Shown here one piece after another: positions 1 through 6,234 of a stretch of DNA of 6,998 nt. The notes under the pieces are model-generated. The model was not told the origin of the DNA, made no database searches, and worked only from the letters and a program-made list of their open reading frames with translations. A program made the position numbers and the translations under genes. Origin of the DNA: an uncultured Acholeplasmataceae bacterium (GTDB taxonomy: Bacteria > Bacillota_I > Bacilli_A > Acholeplasmatales > Acholeplasmataceae); NCBI GenBank assembly GCA_938041945.1, contig CALISC010000039.1:1-6998 (forward strand). Reading direction: 5' to 3'. The stretch's first letter is position 1. Each line of letters opens with the position of its first letter.

Positions 1-27
1 TATTTTTTCATTTAAAAAATAATAATT

Positions 28-55
28 TTGACTTTTTATTAAAAAATACTATGAT
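28..55 (+). promoter_or_regulatory. Predicted sigma-A-type promoter of rmuC
   Basis: The -35 box TTGACT (28-33) is followed after 16 bases by the -10 box TATGAT (50-55). Both are close to the vegetative consensus. The predicted start near position 62 gives a leader of about 40 bases that keeps the strong ribosome binding site AGAAGGAG (86-93 region), 7 bases before the rmuC start codon. The call rests on sequence match and position only. Confidence 0.65.
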
Positions 56-100
56 AGTTTTGGAAGAAAAATATTCATTTTTTAAAGAAGGAGATTAATA

Positions 101-1306
101 ATGTCTGATAGAATTTTATTGTTTATTTTAATTGCGCTAGTCGCAATTTTATTCATTGTTATTCCTGTTTTATTTGTTTACTTAATTAATAAAAATAAAA
201 CGAAACCAAGCAACCAATCTGATACTTCAAATTTTGCTCTTTTAGACAAAACACTTTCAAACTCAACTGAAGTTGTTAAAAACATAATTACTGAAAAACT
301 GCATGAATTTGAAAAAACACAAAGTGAAAACAGGATAAAGGAGCTTGAGAAATACAACGAATCAGTTGGCAAAATCAATACACTTAAAGAAGAAATCAAA
401 AGTTCATTTACTTCATTTAAAGAAAACCAAGCAAAAACTATTAGTGATAACTTAGAGAAGAACTTCGGGCAAACTAAAGAAATTATTGAAAATATCACTC
501 AAAGATTAACCAAAATAGATAACGCACAAACACAAATTACAGACTTTAAAGAAACGATTGATGACTTTAACCGTGTACTGACTGACAAAAAAGCACGTGG
601 TAATTTTGGCGAGTTTCAACTAGAGGCTATGTTTAGCTCAACAGTTGGCGAAACCGAAAACTCAATTTTTCAAAGACAGGTTAAACTTTCCAACAACAAC
701 ATAGTAGACGGACTCTTAACTGCACCAGGAGAAATCGGCAATATTCCTATTGACTCAAAGTTTCCACTTGACAACTACCGCGCAATGATAAACGCTAAGA
801 CCCCACACGAAAAAGGCATTGCAGCAGACGCCTTTAAGAAAGATTGCGAAGCAAAAATCAAGGACATTTCAAAAAAATATATAGTTAAAGGTGAGACCTC
901 AGATTTTGCTTTTATGTTTATTCCAGCAGAAGCCGTTTTTATTGCACTACATTCTTTTGAGTTTAAAACTGTAATAGACCTTGCAAAGAAAATGAATGTC
1001 TACATAGTTTCACCATCTACTCTTTTTATAGCAATTCAAGAAATTTATAGACTATATAAGGAAATCAAAATTAAAGAGAATTTAAAACCAATTTTAAAGG
1101 AACTTTCAGCTTTAGAAAATGAGTTCAGACTTTTTAAAGAAAGGTGGCAAAAGTTTGTAACTGTTTTGAAATCAGAAGGAACAGCAATTGAAAATTTAGA
1201 TATCACACAAGACAAAATTGTTAAAAAATTTGCTAAAATCAACAGTCTTTCCCATCAAGATAAACTGATTGAATTAGTTGATCCTGATGGCACAGAAGAA
1301 CAGTAA
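101..1306 (+). CDS. rmuC: DNA recombination protein RmuC family
   Basis: The 401-residue product matches the RmuC family. Residues about 5-29 form one hydrophobic membrane anchor, and residues about 45-160 are a charged, coiled-coil-like stretch. The conserved RmuC domain follows, with RGNFGE at 166-171, an IDSK motif at 217-220 set in IPIDSKFPLDNY, and IPAEA at 274-278. The IDSK segment belongs to a fold related to PD-(D/E)XK nucleases. In E. coli, loss of rmuC raises recombination at inverted repeats, but the biochemical activity is not firmly established. The start is well supported: a strong AGAAGGAG site lies 7 bases upstream and a good promoter precedes it. The gene looks intact and monocistronic. 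No clear intrinsic terminator follows the TAA, so transcripts may run on toward secE. The family call is confident; the cellular role here is inferred. Confidence 0.93.
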   Translation: MSDRILLFILIALVAILFIVIPVLFVYLINKNKTKPSNQSDTSNFALLDKTLSNSTEVVKNIITEKLHEFEKTQSENRIKELEKYNESVGKINTLKEEIKSSFTSFKENQAKTISDNLEKNFGQTKEIIENITQRLTKIDNAQTQITDFKETIDDFNRVLTDKKARGNFGEFQLEAMFSSTVGETENSIFQRQVKLSNNNIVDGLLTAPGEIGNIPIDSKFPLDNYRAMINAKTPHEKGIAADAFKKDCEAKIKDISKKYIVKGETSDFAFMFIPAEAVFIALHSFEFKTVIDLAKKMNVYIVSPSTLFIAIQEIYRLYKEIKIKENLKPILKELSALENEFRLFKERWQKFVTVLKSEGTAIENLDITQDKIVKKFAKINSLSHQDKLIELVDPDGTEEQ

Positions 1307-1330
1307 AAATATGTTTATATCCGCGGTTTT

Positions 1331-1354
1331 CTGCATTTTTATGTAAAATTGCAG
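1331..1354. repeat. Imperfect inverted repeat downstream of rmuC
   Basis: CTGCATTTTT (1331-1340) and AAAATTGCAG (1345-1354) can pair over ten positions with a single T-T mismatch, around the 4-base loop ATGT. No run of T follows on either strand, so it is not a standard intrinsic terminator. It sits 25 bases after the rmuC stop and might protect the 3' end of that transcript or be fortuitous. Confidence 0.3.
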
Positions 1355-1527
1355 ATAGAAATTACATCTTAGGTATTTTTCAAACACTCTACATTTTGTT
1401 CAGTGCAAATGATACTGAAAAATTTTGGCGTAATCCCACCTTTTTCACACAATTACTTATTTTTTGTCTTTACGCAACTGCTTATTTAGTTAAAATTGCT
1501 TTAAAACCAAACAAAATTTTAAATTAC

Positions 1528-1556
1528 TTGGCATTTAATTTACCTTACTATATAAT
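1528..1556 (+). promoter_or_regulatory. Predicted strong promoter of secE-nusG
   Basis: TTGGCA (1528-1533) is followed after exactly 17 bases by a perfect TATAAT (1551-1556). Transcription would start near 1563, leaving a leader of about 49 bases that includes the secE ribosome binding site GAGGTG (1600-1605). The near-consensus boxes and ideal spacing fit a highly expressed housekeeping pair. It lies inside the start-less open frame. Confidence 0.72.
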
Positions 1557-1611
1557 AAGTTGGTATCAAATGTTTCTAAAAAAACATAATTTTTTAATTG
1601 AGGTGTAATTT

Positions 1612-2040
1612 ATGGCATTAAAAGAAAAAAATGTTGAAAAAAAATCTCGTTTATTGCAAGTTTTAAAAACTGAATACCGTTGGGAGAACCTATTTTTAGG
1701 AATTGTTGCTATTTTTGGTAGTGCCGTTTCTTTAATGATTATCACAAAAACCATCACTATTTCTTCGTCAATTCCAGTACTTGGCTCTGGTTCAAACGGC
1801 ACAATTTTTGCAAGTGTGCTACTTGCTCTGTGCATTCTTTGTATCTTTTTAGTAGCGTTTCCTTATTTCTTTGCTGCTTTTCCAGAGATTAAAAAAATTT
1901 CTTGGTCTCATGGCTCTAAATACTTTGACTACGCAGTTCGCACATTTATCTTTATTATAATTTTTGCATTAACTTTGTTCTTATATGACTTTGTAACTAC
2001 TCAAATCATTAAAGAAATTACTGGTAAAATCAAACAATGA
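1612..2040 (+). CDS. secE: Preprotein translocase subunit SecE, three-helix form
   Basis: SecE clamps and stabilises SecY in the membrane protein-export channel. The 142-residue product has an N-terminal basic region (1-25), hydrophobic segments at about 27-48 and 64-90, the conserved amphipathic stretch PEIKKISW (91-98), and a last membrane helix at about 108-130. The charged-helix plus final-helix arrangement is the SecE core. Many Gram-positive SecE proteins are only about 60-70 residues with one helix, so this is the longer three-helix type known from E. coli. The start ATG has GAGGTG six bases upstream. Placement directly before nusG is the classic arrangement and supports the call. Its TGA stop overlaps the nusG ATG (ATGA), so nusG is probably translationally coupled. 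A TAA codon follows the TGA immediately in the same frame. Confidence 0.9.
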   Translation: MALKEKNVEKKSRLLQVLKTEYRWENLFLGIVAIFGSAVSLMIITKTITISSSIPVLGSGSNGTIFASVLLALCILCIFLVAFPYFFAAFPEIKKISWSHGSKYFDYAVRTFIFIIIFALTLFLYDFVTTQIIKEITGKIKQ

Positions 2041-2594
2041 TAAGAAAATCTGAAACTCAAAGACGCTGGTATATTGTTCAAACTTTTCCAAACCTTGAAA
2101 ACAAGGTAAAAGAAGACTTAGAACGCCGAATTGATAGTCTTGGTGTACAAGAATATATTTTTAATGTACTAGTTCCTGAAGAAAAACGCATTGAAAAGAA
2201 AGCAGATGGCAGTGAAAAAGAAGTAGTTGTACAAATTTATCCAGGATACGTATTTGTTGAAATGATAGTTAGCGACTACGCTTGGTTTGTAGTTAGAAAC
2301 ACTCCAAACGTTTCCGGAATTTTAGGTTCTGGCGGGAAAGGTAAAAAACCTGTTCCTGTACCTGAACACGAAATGAAGCCAATTTTGGAAAAACAAGGAC
2401 TAATCGCTAAAGAAACTTACCAACATTTAGTTGGCAAGCAAGTCCAAATTATAGATGGGTCTATGGCTGGCCAACAAGGAGTTGTGCTTTCTACAGACGA
2501 CGAAAAAAGAGAACTTGTGGTTTCAATTTTAGCGTTTGGCCGTTCTACCGACTTTACTGTATCTGTTGACTTAGTTAAAGAACTTAAAGCCTAA
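2037..2594 (+). CDS. nusG: Transcription termination/antitermination factor NusG
   Basis: NusG binds the RNA polymerase clamp and modulates elongation, pausing and coupling to the ribosome. The 185-residue product has the NGN domain at about 9-117, with RRWYIVQTFPNLE at the start, the hallmark PGYVFVEM (69-76) and RNTPNVSGILG (87-97). A KOW domain follows at about 131-183, with GSMAGQQG (141-148) and FGRST (167-171). Length and domain order are normal for bacterial NusG. The first ATG overlaps the end of secE by four bases and has no clear Shine-Dalgarno sequence, so translation probably depends on re-initiation after secE. Unlike the usual Bacillota layout, no rplK or rplA follows; a strong terminator closes the unit 27 bases after the stop. 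Identification is secure. Confidence 0.97.
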   Translation: MIRKSETQRRWYIVQTFPNLENKVKEDLERRIDSLGVQEYIFNVLVPEEKRIEKKADGSEKEVVVQIYPGYVFVEMIVSDYAWFVVRNTPNVSGILGSGGKGKKPVPVPEHEMKPILEKQGLIAKETYQHLVGKQVQIIDGSMAGQQGVVLSTDDEKRELVVSILAFGRSTDFTVSVDLVKELKA

Positions 2595-2620
2595 ACTGCT
2601 TTTTTAAATTAACTTATTTG

Positions 2621-2644
2621 CCCACCCGGCTGGGTGGGTTTTTT
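2621..2644 (+). terminator. Intrinsic terminator after nusG
   Basis: CCCACCC (2621-2627) pairs perfectly with GGGTGGG (2632-2638) around the 4-base loop GGCT, followed by six T (2639-2644). This GC-rich hairpin stands out sharply in AT-rich surroundings and is a textbook rho-independent terminator. It ends the secE-nusG transcript and lies 35 bases before the ecfA1 start. Confidence 0.95.
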
Positions 2645-2679
2645 AATAACTAAAAACTCACATAATAAAAGGATTTAAA

Positions 2680-3468
2680 ATGCCTACGATTTTAAAAGTT
2701 GAAAAACTGAATTTTAATTTTTCAAATAAACCGCTTTTAAAAGATATTTCTTTTGATGTTAAAGCAGGTGAGTTTTTCTGCGTGGTTGGCACAAATGGCG
2801 CAGGTAAATCCACACTTGCCAGAATTTTGGTAGGACTAGAAGCCGCAAAAAGTGGCGAGATTATTTTTAATTTTGACAGCACTCCTCTTGTTTTAAATGA
2901 AGAAAATTTTACAAAAATTAGACAAAACCTTGGCTTAGTTTTCCAAAACCCTGAAAACCAGTTTGTTGCACAAACCGTGTTTAAAGAACTTGCCTTTAAT
3001 TTAGAAAACAAATGCGTAAGTCGTACAGAAATTGAAAAACAAGTTAAAAAAGTTGCAAAAGACTTTGGCCTAGATGGTTTGCTTTCAGAAATTCCAACGG
3101 CTTTATCTGGCGGGCAAATGCAGAAATTAGCAGTGGCAAGCAGTTTAATTTCTGGTGCTAAAATTTTAATTTTTGACGAGTCACTTTCAATGCTAGACAG
3201 CATTACTAAACAAAAAACCTTGAAGTTAATCAAAGACTTAAACAAAGAACAAAAAATCACAGTAATTTTAATTACACATGACCCAGAAGTTCTGATAAAT
3301 TCAGACAGATTGCTTAAAATTGACAAACAAACTGCTGAAATTCAAAGTACCGCTGACTATATTTCGGCACTACCTGATGAACTACTTCCACTTACTCTAC
3401 AGTTTTATAAAAACGAAGAAAATCCAGAAATTAAAAGATACATATGGCAACAGTTGCGAGAAATTTAA
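2680..3468 (+). CDS. ecfA1: Energy-coupling factor transporter ATPase EcfA1
   Basis: This is one of the two ABC ATPases that power an ECF importer of vitamins or metal ions at the inner face of the membrane. In the 262 residues I see Walker A GTNGAGKST (37-45), the Q-loop in VFQNPENQF with Gln89 (NPENQ is typical of EcfA1), the signature LSGGQ (142-146), Walker B ILIFDE with catalytic Glu167, the D-loop SMLD (170-173) and the H-loop His200. All catalytic elements are intact. The start has AAAGGA (2668-2673) six bases upstream. It is the first gene of an overlapping four-gene unit, and its 3' end overlaps ecfA2 by 25 bases. No convincing promoter lies between the nusG terminator and this gene. 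No S-component gene is adjacent, which suggests a shared (group II) module; that part is inference. Confidence 0.94.
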   Translation: MPTILKVEKLNFNFSNKPLLKDISFDVKAGEFFCVVGTNGAGKSTLARILVGLEAAKSGEIIFNFDSTPLVLNEENFTKIRQNLGLVFQNPENQFVAQTVFKELAFNLENKCVSRTEIEKQVKKVAKDFGLDGLLSEIPTALSGGQMQKLAVASSLISGAKILIFDESLSMLDSITKQKTLKLIKDLNKEQKITVILITHDPEVLINSDRLLKIDKQTAEIQSTADYISALPDELLPLTLQFYKNEENPEIKRYIWQQLREI

Positions 3469-4277
3469 GTTTTAAATACGACAAACACAGCGAACATAAA
3501 CTAACTAACATCAATTTTACCTTAAGTTCAACCGGTGAGTTTATCGCAATAGTTGGAGAAACCGGGGCTGGCAAAACTACACTGCTTAAACATCTAAATG
3601 CCTTACTTAAACCAACTGGCGGTGAAATTGAATATGATGACTTTAAAATCAAGGCAAAGCGCCCAATTTTTCGTTCGCTTAATTTCTTAAGACAAAAACA
3701 CGCTCTTCTTTTTCAGTTTCCCGAACATCAGCTGTTTGCCGAAACTGTTGAAAAAGATGTTTGTTTCGGCCCAAAAAACTTTAAAAAAACCAAAAAACAG
3801 GCAGGTTCACTTGCTAAAGCCGCACTTAACTTAGTAGGATTAGATGAGACTTTTTGGCAAACTTCTCCGTTTAAGTTATCAGGTGGCGAAATGAGGAAAG
3901 CGGCTTTAGCGGGAGTTCTTGCACTTAATCCTGAAGTTATTCTTTTGGATGAACCAACTCGTGGACTTGACCTTCAAAGTGTTTTAAAAGTCCTTAAACT
4001 ATTTAAAGACTGGCAGGCTAAAACTAACGGAACTGTAATATTAATCACACATGACCTAGAGATTGCCTATAAAAATGCAACCCGTGTTGTTTATCTTGAG
4101 TCTGGAGAAATTTTGGCAGACTTGCCCAAATTTGAGTTTTTTGCCTTAAGTAATGATTTGCCTAAACCAAAAATTTTTAAATTGATAAACGAGGTCAACA
4201 AAAAATTTAATACTAATTTTTCTTTTAAGTTAAATCCAGATTTAACCGCTTCTTTTAGCAAAGGTGAACCAAAATGA
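3444..4277 (+). CDS. ecfA2: Energy-coupling factor transporter ATPase EcfA2
   Basis: This is the second ECF ATPase, expected to form a heterodimer with EcfA1 beneath EcfT. The 277-residue protein has Walker A GETGAGKTT (38-46), the Q-loop FQFPEHQLF with Gln91 (the FPE-QLF form is characteristic of EcfA2), FGPKNF (108-113), the signature LSGGE (145-149), Walker B VILLDE with Glu170, the D-loop RGLD (173-176) and the H-loop His203. All ATPase motifs are present. The ATG lies inside the last 25 bases of ecfA1, with only a weak A-rich upstream site, so coupling to ecfA1 translation is likely. A start here gives the family-typical N-terminus, beta-strand then LSFKY. The TGA stop overlaps the ecfT ATG by four bases. 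Confidence 0.94.
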   Translation: MATVARNLSFKYDKHSEHKLTNINFTLSSTGEFIAIVGETGAGKTTLLKHLNALLKPTGGEIEYDDFKIKAKRPIFRSLNFLRQKHALLFQFPEHQLFAETVEKDVCFGPKNFKKTKKQAGSLAKAALNLVGLDETFWQTSPFKLSGGEMRKAALAGVLALNPEVILLDEPTRGLDLQSVLKVLKLFKDWQAKTNGTVILITHDLEIAYKNATRVVYLESGEILADLPKFEFFALSNDLPKPKIFKLINEVNKKFNTNFSFKLNPDLTASFSKGEPK

Positions 4278-5290
4278 GTGGACAACAAATTTTTGGCCAA
4301 TATCAAAATAAAGGTTCTTTTTTAAACAAAACCAACCCTTTTGTTAAATTGCTTTTAACTCTTGAGTTAATTACGATTACTTTTTTGTTTCCACTAACTG
4401 ACAACATTTACTTAATTTTTGGGTTGGTTAGCTTTGCTTTGTTTACTTTACTGATTTTAGCCTTAGCCAAAGTCAATATCTTTAAAATTATTAAATCGCT
4501 AACCGCTATTTTAACTCTTTTAATATTAACCGTATTAATAAAGGTTTTGACCTATTGGCCGTCAACTGGCGAAAAAGCGCTATTTGAAGCGACTACTTTT
4601 TCGTTTTCTTGGCTAAATTTATCTTTAGTAGTTTTATTTATTGCACTATTAGGGTTTGTAGCTAAATACATTAAAATAAACTTGGTGTTTTTGCCACTAG
4701 TTTTAGTATTTTCATTCACTTTATTTTATTTTTTGCCAAATTACGGGTTTTATTCATTTAAAGTAGCACTGTTTAAAAAACCTTTATTTGAATCTTTGTT
4801 CTTAGTAATCAGGGTAATTTGTGTGCTATTTTTAATGTCTGGGCTAACCACCACTACTTCTCCACTAGAGCTGACCTATGCATTAGAAAAATTGTTTTAT
4901 CCACTTAAGTTAATAGGTATAAAAATCCAAACATTCACCTTTGTTTTTTCTTTAACTATCCGTTTTATTCCTAGTCTAGGTAAACAAGTTTATAAAATCA
5001 CCGAAGCCCAAAAAGCCCGCGGATTTGATTTTAAAAGTGCCAATATTTTTAGAAAAATTAAGTTTATCGTCGCGATTTTAATCCCACTTTTTGTCCATTC
5101 TTTCAAAGCCGCTTTTGAGTTGGCAGACGCCTTAGATGTTCGCGGCTTTGATTTAGACAAACCAAGAACTGAGGCTATTGACTACAGACTAAAAGCAGTT
5201 GACTGGATTTTGATTGTCTTCTTTTCGCTACTTACAATTTCTGCTATTGTGCTTAGAATTTTGGGACTTGTATATGGAATCAAATTATAG
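4274..5290 (+). CDS. ecfT: Energy-coupling factor transporter transmembrane protein EcfT, enlarged
   Basis: EcfT is the membrane coupling subunit that transmits ATPase movements to substrate-binding S-components. The N-terminus FGQYQNKGSFLNKTNPFVKL (7-26) has the family GQY...S...P..K pattern. Two coupling-helix signatures are visible: the Ala-Arg-Gly motif in AQKARGFDF (248-250) and a second X-Arg-Gly motif in ALDVRGFDL (289-291). TSPLELTYALE (195-205) is also typical. The protein has 338 residues where EcfT is commonly about 265. Much of the excess lies at about 105-160, between TYWPSTGEKALF and the conserved LFLVIRVI helix. This part contains two additional hydrophobic stretches (about 115-130 and 136-155). 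AAAGGTG (4260-4266) lies seven bases before the ATG. The 3' end overlaps truA by 17 bases. Confidence 0.92.
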   Translation: MSGQQIFGQYQNKGSFLNKTNPFVKLLLTLELITITFLFPLTDNIYLIFGLVSFALFTLLILALAKVNIFKIIKSLTAILTLLILTVLIKVLTYWPSTGEKALFEATTFSFSWLNLSLVVLFIALLGFVAKYIKINLVFLPLVLVFSFTLFYFLPNYGFYSFKVALFKKPLFESLFLVIRVICVLFLMSGLTTTTSPLELTYALEKLFYPLKLIGIKIQTFTFVFSLTIRFIPSLGKQVYKITEAQKARGFDFKSANIFRKIKFIVAILIPLFVHSFKAAFELADALDVRGFDLDKPRTEAIDYRLKAVDWILIVFFSLLTISAIVLRILGLVYGIKL

Positions 5291-6032
5291 ATACGCGCTA
5301 ATTTTGGAGTATAGAGGAACCGCTTATTTCGGTTCACAACGCCAAAATACACTACCTACTGTTCAAAATGAATTAGAAAAGGCCTTGAAAAATATGACCC
5401 AAATTAAGGTCAAAACTCATTTTGCTTCCAGAACCGACAAAGGTGTGCACGCTGAGTTTCAGGTGTGTCACTTTGATATACCTGTGCTACTTGACGTTGC
5501 TTATTTACCCCATAACTTAAATAAACGTTTACCTGAAGACATTAGAGTAGTTAAAGCAATTTTGGTTGATTTTAGTTTTCACTCAAGACACAACTCAGTT
5601 AAGAAAACCTATATTTACAAAATTGCCAAAAAACCAGTTAACGCTTTTAACTCAGAGTACTCAGTTTATTTTGGTAATCTAAATATTAAAGATATGAAAG
5701 CAGTTGTACCTCTTTTTATCGGCACTAAAGACTTTAGAGGTTTTGCGAAAACCGAGCCAAATGAAGAGACAATTAAAACAGTCCTTGATTTGAAAATTGC
5801 GGAAAACAAAGATTTTTACACCGTAAAAATTACTGGAACTGGATTTTTAAGGTATATGGTAAGATCAATTGTCGGAGTGCTGGCCAGAGTTGGCAAAGGC
5901 ACATTTAGCGCTGAGTTGGTTTCTGAGATTTTTATGAAAAAAGATCACACGCTTTGCGGTAAAACTGCACCTGCCAAAGGCCTGATTTTAAAGAAAATTT
6001 ACTATCCGCAAAAGTACCGCATAAAAAAATAA
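5274..6032 (+). CDS. truA: tRNA pseudouridine(38-40) synthase TruA
   Basis: TruA converts uridines 38, 39 and 40 in the tRNA anticodon arm to pseudouridine. The 252-residue product has the N-terminal LILEYRGTAYFGSQRQ (9-24), the catalytic motif SRTDKGVHA with nucleophile Asp55, the mid-protein HSRHNSVKKTYIYKI segment and the C-terminal GTGFLRYMVRSIVGVLARVG block. I chose the ATG at 5274 because it gives the expected family N-terminus and has GGGA seven bases upstream. An in-frame ATG at 5214 would add 20 non-family residues and deepen the ecfT overlap. The first residue of the catalytic motif is Ser where Gly is commoner. Following ecfA1-ecfA2-ecfT is the familiar order in low-GC Gram-positives and Mollicutes, so co-transcription is likely. 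Confidence 0.95.
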   Translation: MESNYRYALILEYRGTAYFGSQRQNTLPTVQNELEKALKNMTQIKVKTHFASRTDKGVHAEFQVCHFDIPVLLDVAYLPHNLNKRLPEDIRVVKAILVDFSFHSRHNSVKKTYIYKIAKKPVNAFNSEYSVYFGNLNIKDMKAVVPLFIGTKDFRGFAKTEPNEETIKTVLDLKIAENKDFYTVKITGTGFLRYMVRSIVGVLARVGKGTFSAELVSEIFMKKDHTLCGKTAPAKGLILKKIYYPQKYRIKK

Positions 6033-6049
6033 TTTTCTTAATTTTTTAA

Positions 6050-6078
6050 TTGACCAATTTTTTGCTTTGTGGTAATAT
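6050..6078 (+). promoter_or_regulatory. Predicted extended -10 promoter of tRNA-Leu
   Basis: TTGACC (6050-6055) lies exactly 17 bases upstream of TAATAT (6073-6078). The -10 box is preceded by TG at 6070-6071, an extended -10 element. The predicted start near 6085 is about five bases before the mature tRNA, as expected for a short 5' leader removed by RNase P. It may also be the only promoter that serves rsuA. Confidence 0.75.
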
Positions 6079-6089
6079 TATTAAGTAAT

Positions 6090-6173
6090 GCGGGCGTGGC
6101 GGAACTGGCAGACGCGCTAGACTTAGGATCTAGTTCCCTCGGAGTGCAGGTTCAATTCCTGTCGCCCGCACCA
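6090..6173 (+). tRNA. tRNA-Leu (anticodon UAG, reads CUN codons)
   Basis: The acceptor stem GCGGGCG (6090-6096) pairs fully with CGCCCGC (6163-6169), followed by discriminator A (6170) and an encoded CCA (6171-6173). The anticodon stem CTAGA/TCTAG encloses the loop CTTAGGA with anticodon TAG at 6124-6126. A long variable arm (about 6134-6145, stem TCC/GGA) marks it as a class II tRNA, as for leucine. The T-loop is TTCAATT (6151-6157). The 84-base length is normal. A perfect 12-base palindrome, TTATTTAAATAA, starts at 6175, two bases after CCA. Confidence 0.98.
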
Positions 6174-6192
6174 CTTATTTAAATAAATTACC

Positions 6193-6217
6193 AAAAGTGT
6201 GCTTGTCACACTTTTTT
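6193..6217 (+). terminator. Intrinsic terminator between tRNA-Leu and rsuA
   Basis: AAAAGTGTG (6193-6201) pairs perfectly with CACACTTTT (6207-6215) around the loop CTTGT, with the T-run continuing to 6217. The hairpin is nine base pairs but four are A-T pairs at its base, so it may be leaky. It begins 19 bases after the tRNA CCA, and its T-run ends six bases before the rsuA ribosome binding site. Confidence 0.8.
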
Positions 6218-6234
6218 ATTTGTAAAGGGTTGAC

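Larger units (their letters stand above)
1288..1608 (+). pseudogene. Start-less open frame, possible remnant of a membrane protein gene
   Basis: One frame stays open for about 106 codons from 1288 (after a TGA at 1285) to the TAA at 1606-1608. It contains no ATG or GTG near its 5' side. The first conventional initiator is a TTG at 1396, with no Shine-Dalgarno sequence at a usable distance. The translation reads like real protein: it has two or three hydrophobic stretches (around FFTQLLIFCLYATAYLVKI and the later NYLAFNLPYYIISWYQMF), a short polar segment ANDTEKFWRNP, and a basic C-terminus. I do not recognise the family. It overlaps the last 19 bases of rmuC, and the secE promoter and ribosome binding site lie inside its 3' end. 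It may be the 3' remnant of a decayed membrane-protein gene, a small TTG-start protein (1396-1608, 70 residues), or chance. This frame is the main content of the 305-base gap between rmuC and secE. Confidence 0.3.

Noticed and set aside
1..21. Inverted repeat TATTTTTT / AAAAAATA at the window edge
   Set aside because: It contains only A-T pairs in its stem and sits at the cut end in AT-rich DNA. It could be part of an upstream gene's terminator but cannot be supported.
178..498. 106-codon minus-strand frame opposite the rmuC coiled-coil region
   Set aside because: It is the low-complexity complement of a Lys/Glu-rich coiled coil and lacks convincing initiation signals.
1566..1835. 89-codon minus-strand frame opposite secE and its leader
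   Set aside because: It is antisense to secE, shows no family resemblance, and its open state follows from secE composition.
2658..3326. 222-codon open frame on the minus strand opposite ecfA1
   Set aside because: It lies entirely over a well-identified ATPase gene, its translation has no recognisable motif, and codon bias of the sense gene readily leaves the antisense frame open.
5214..5273. Upstream in-frame ATG that would lengthen TruA by 20 residues
   Set aside because: The added residues are the out-of-frame reading of the last EcfT helix and are not part of the TruA family. The ATG at 5274 gives the expected N-terminus and has a ribosome binding site.
6175..6186. Perfect palindrome TTATTTAAATAA after tRNA-Leu
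   Set aside because: It is all A/T, short and without a loop, so it is likely fortuitous. It is mentioned only as part of the tRNA trailer.
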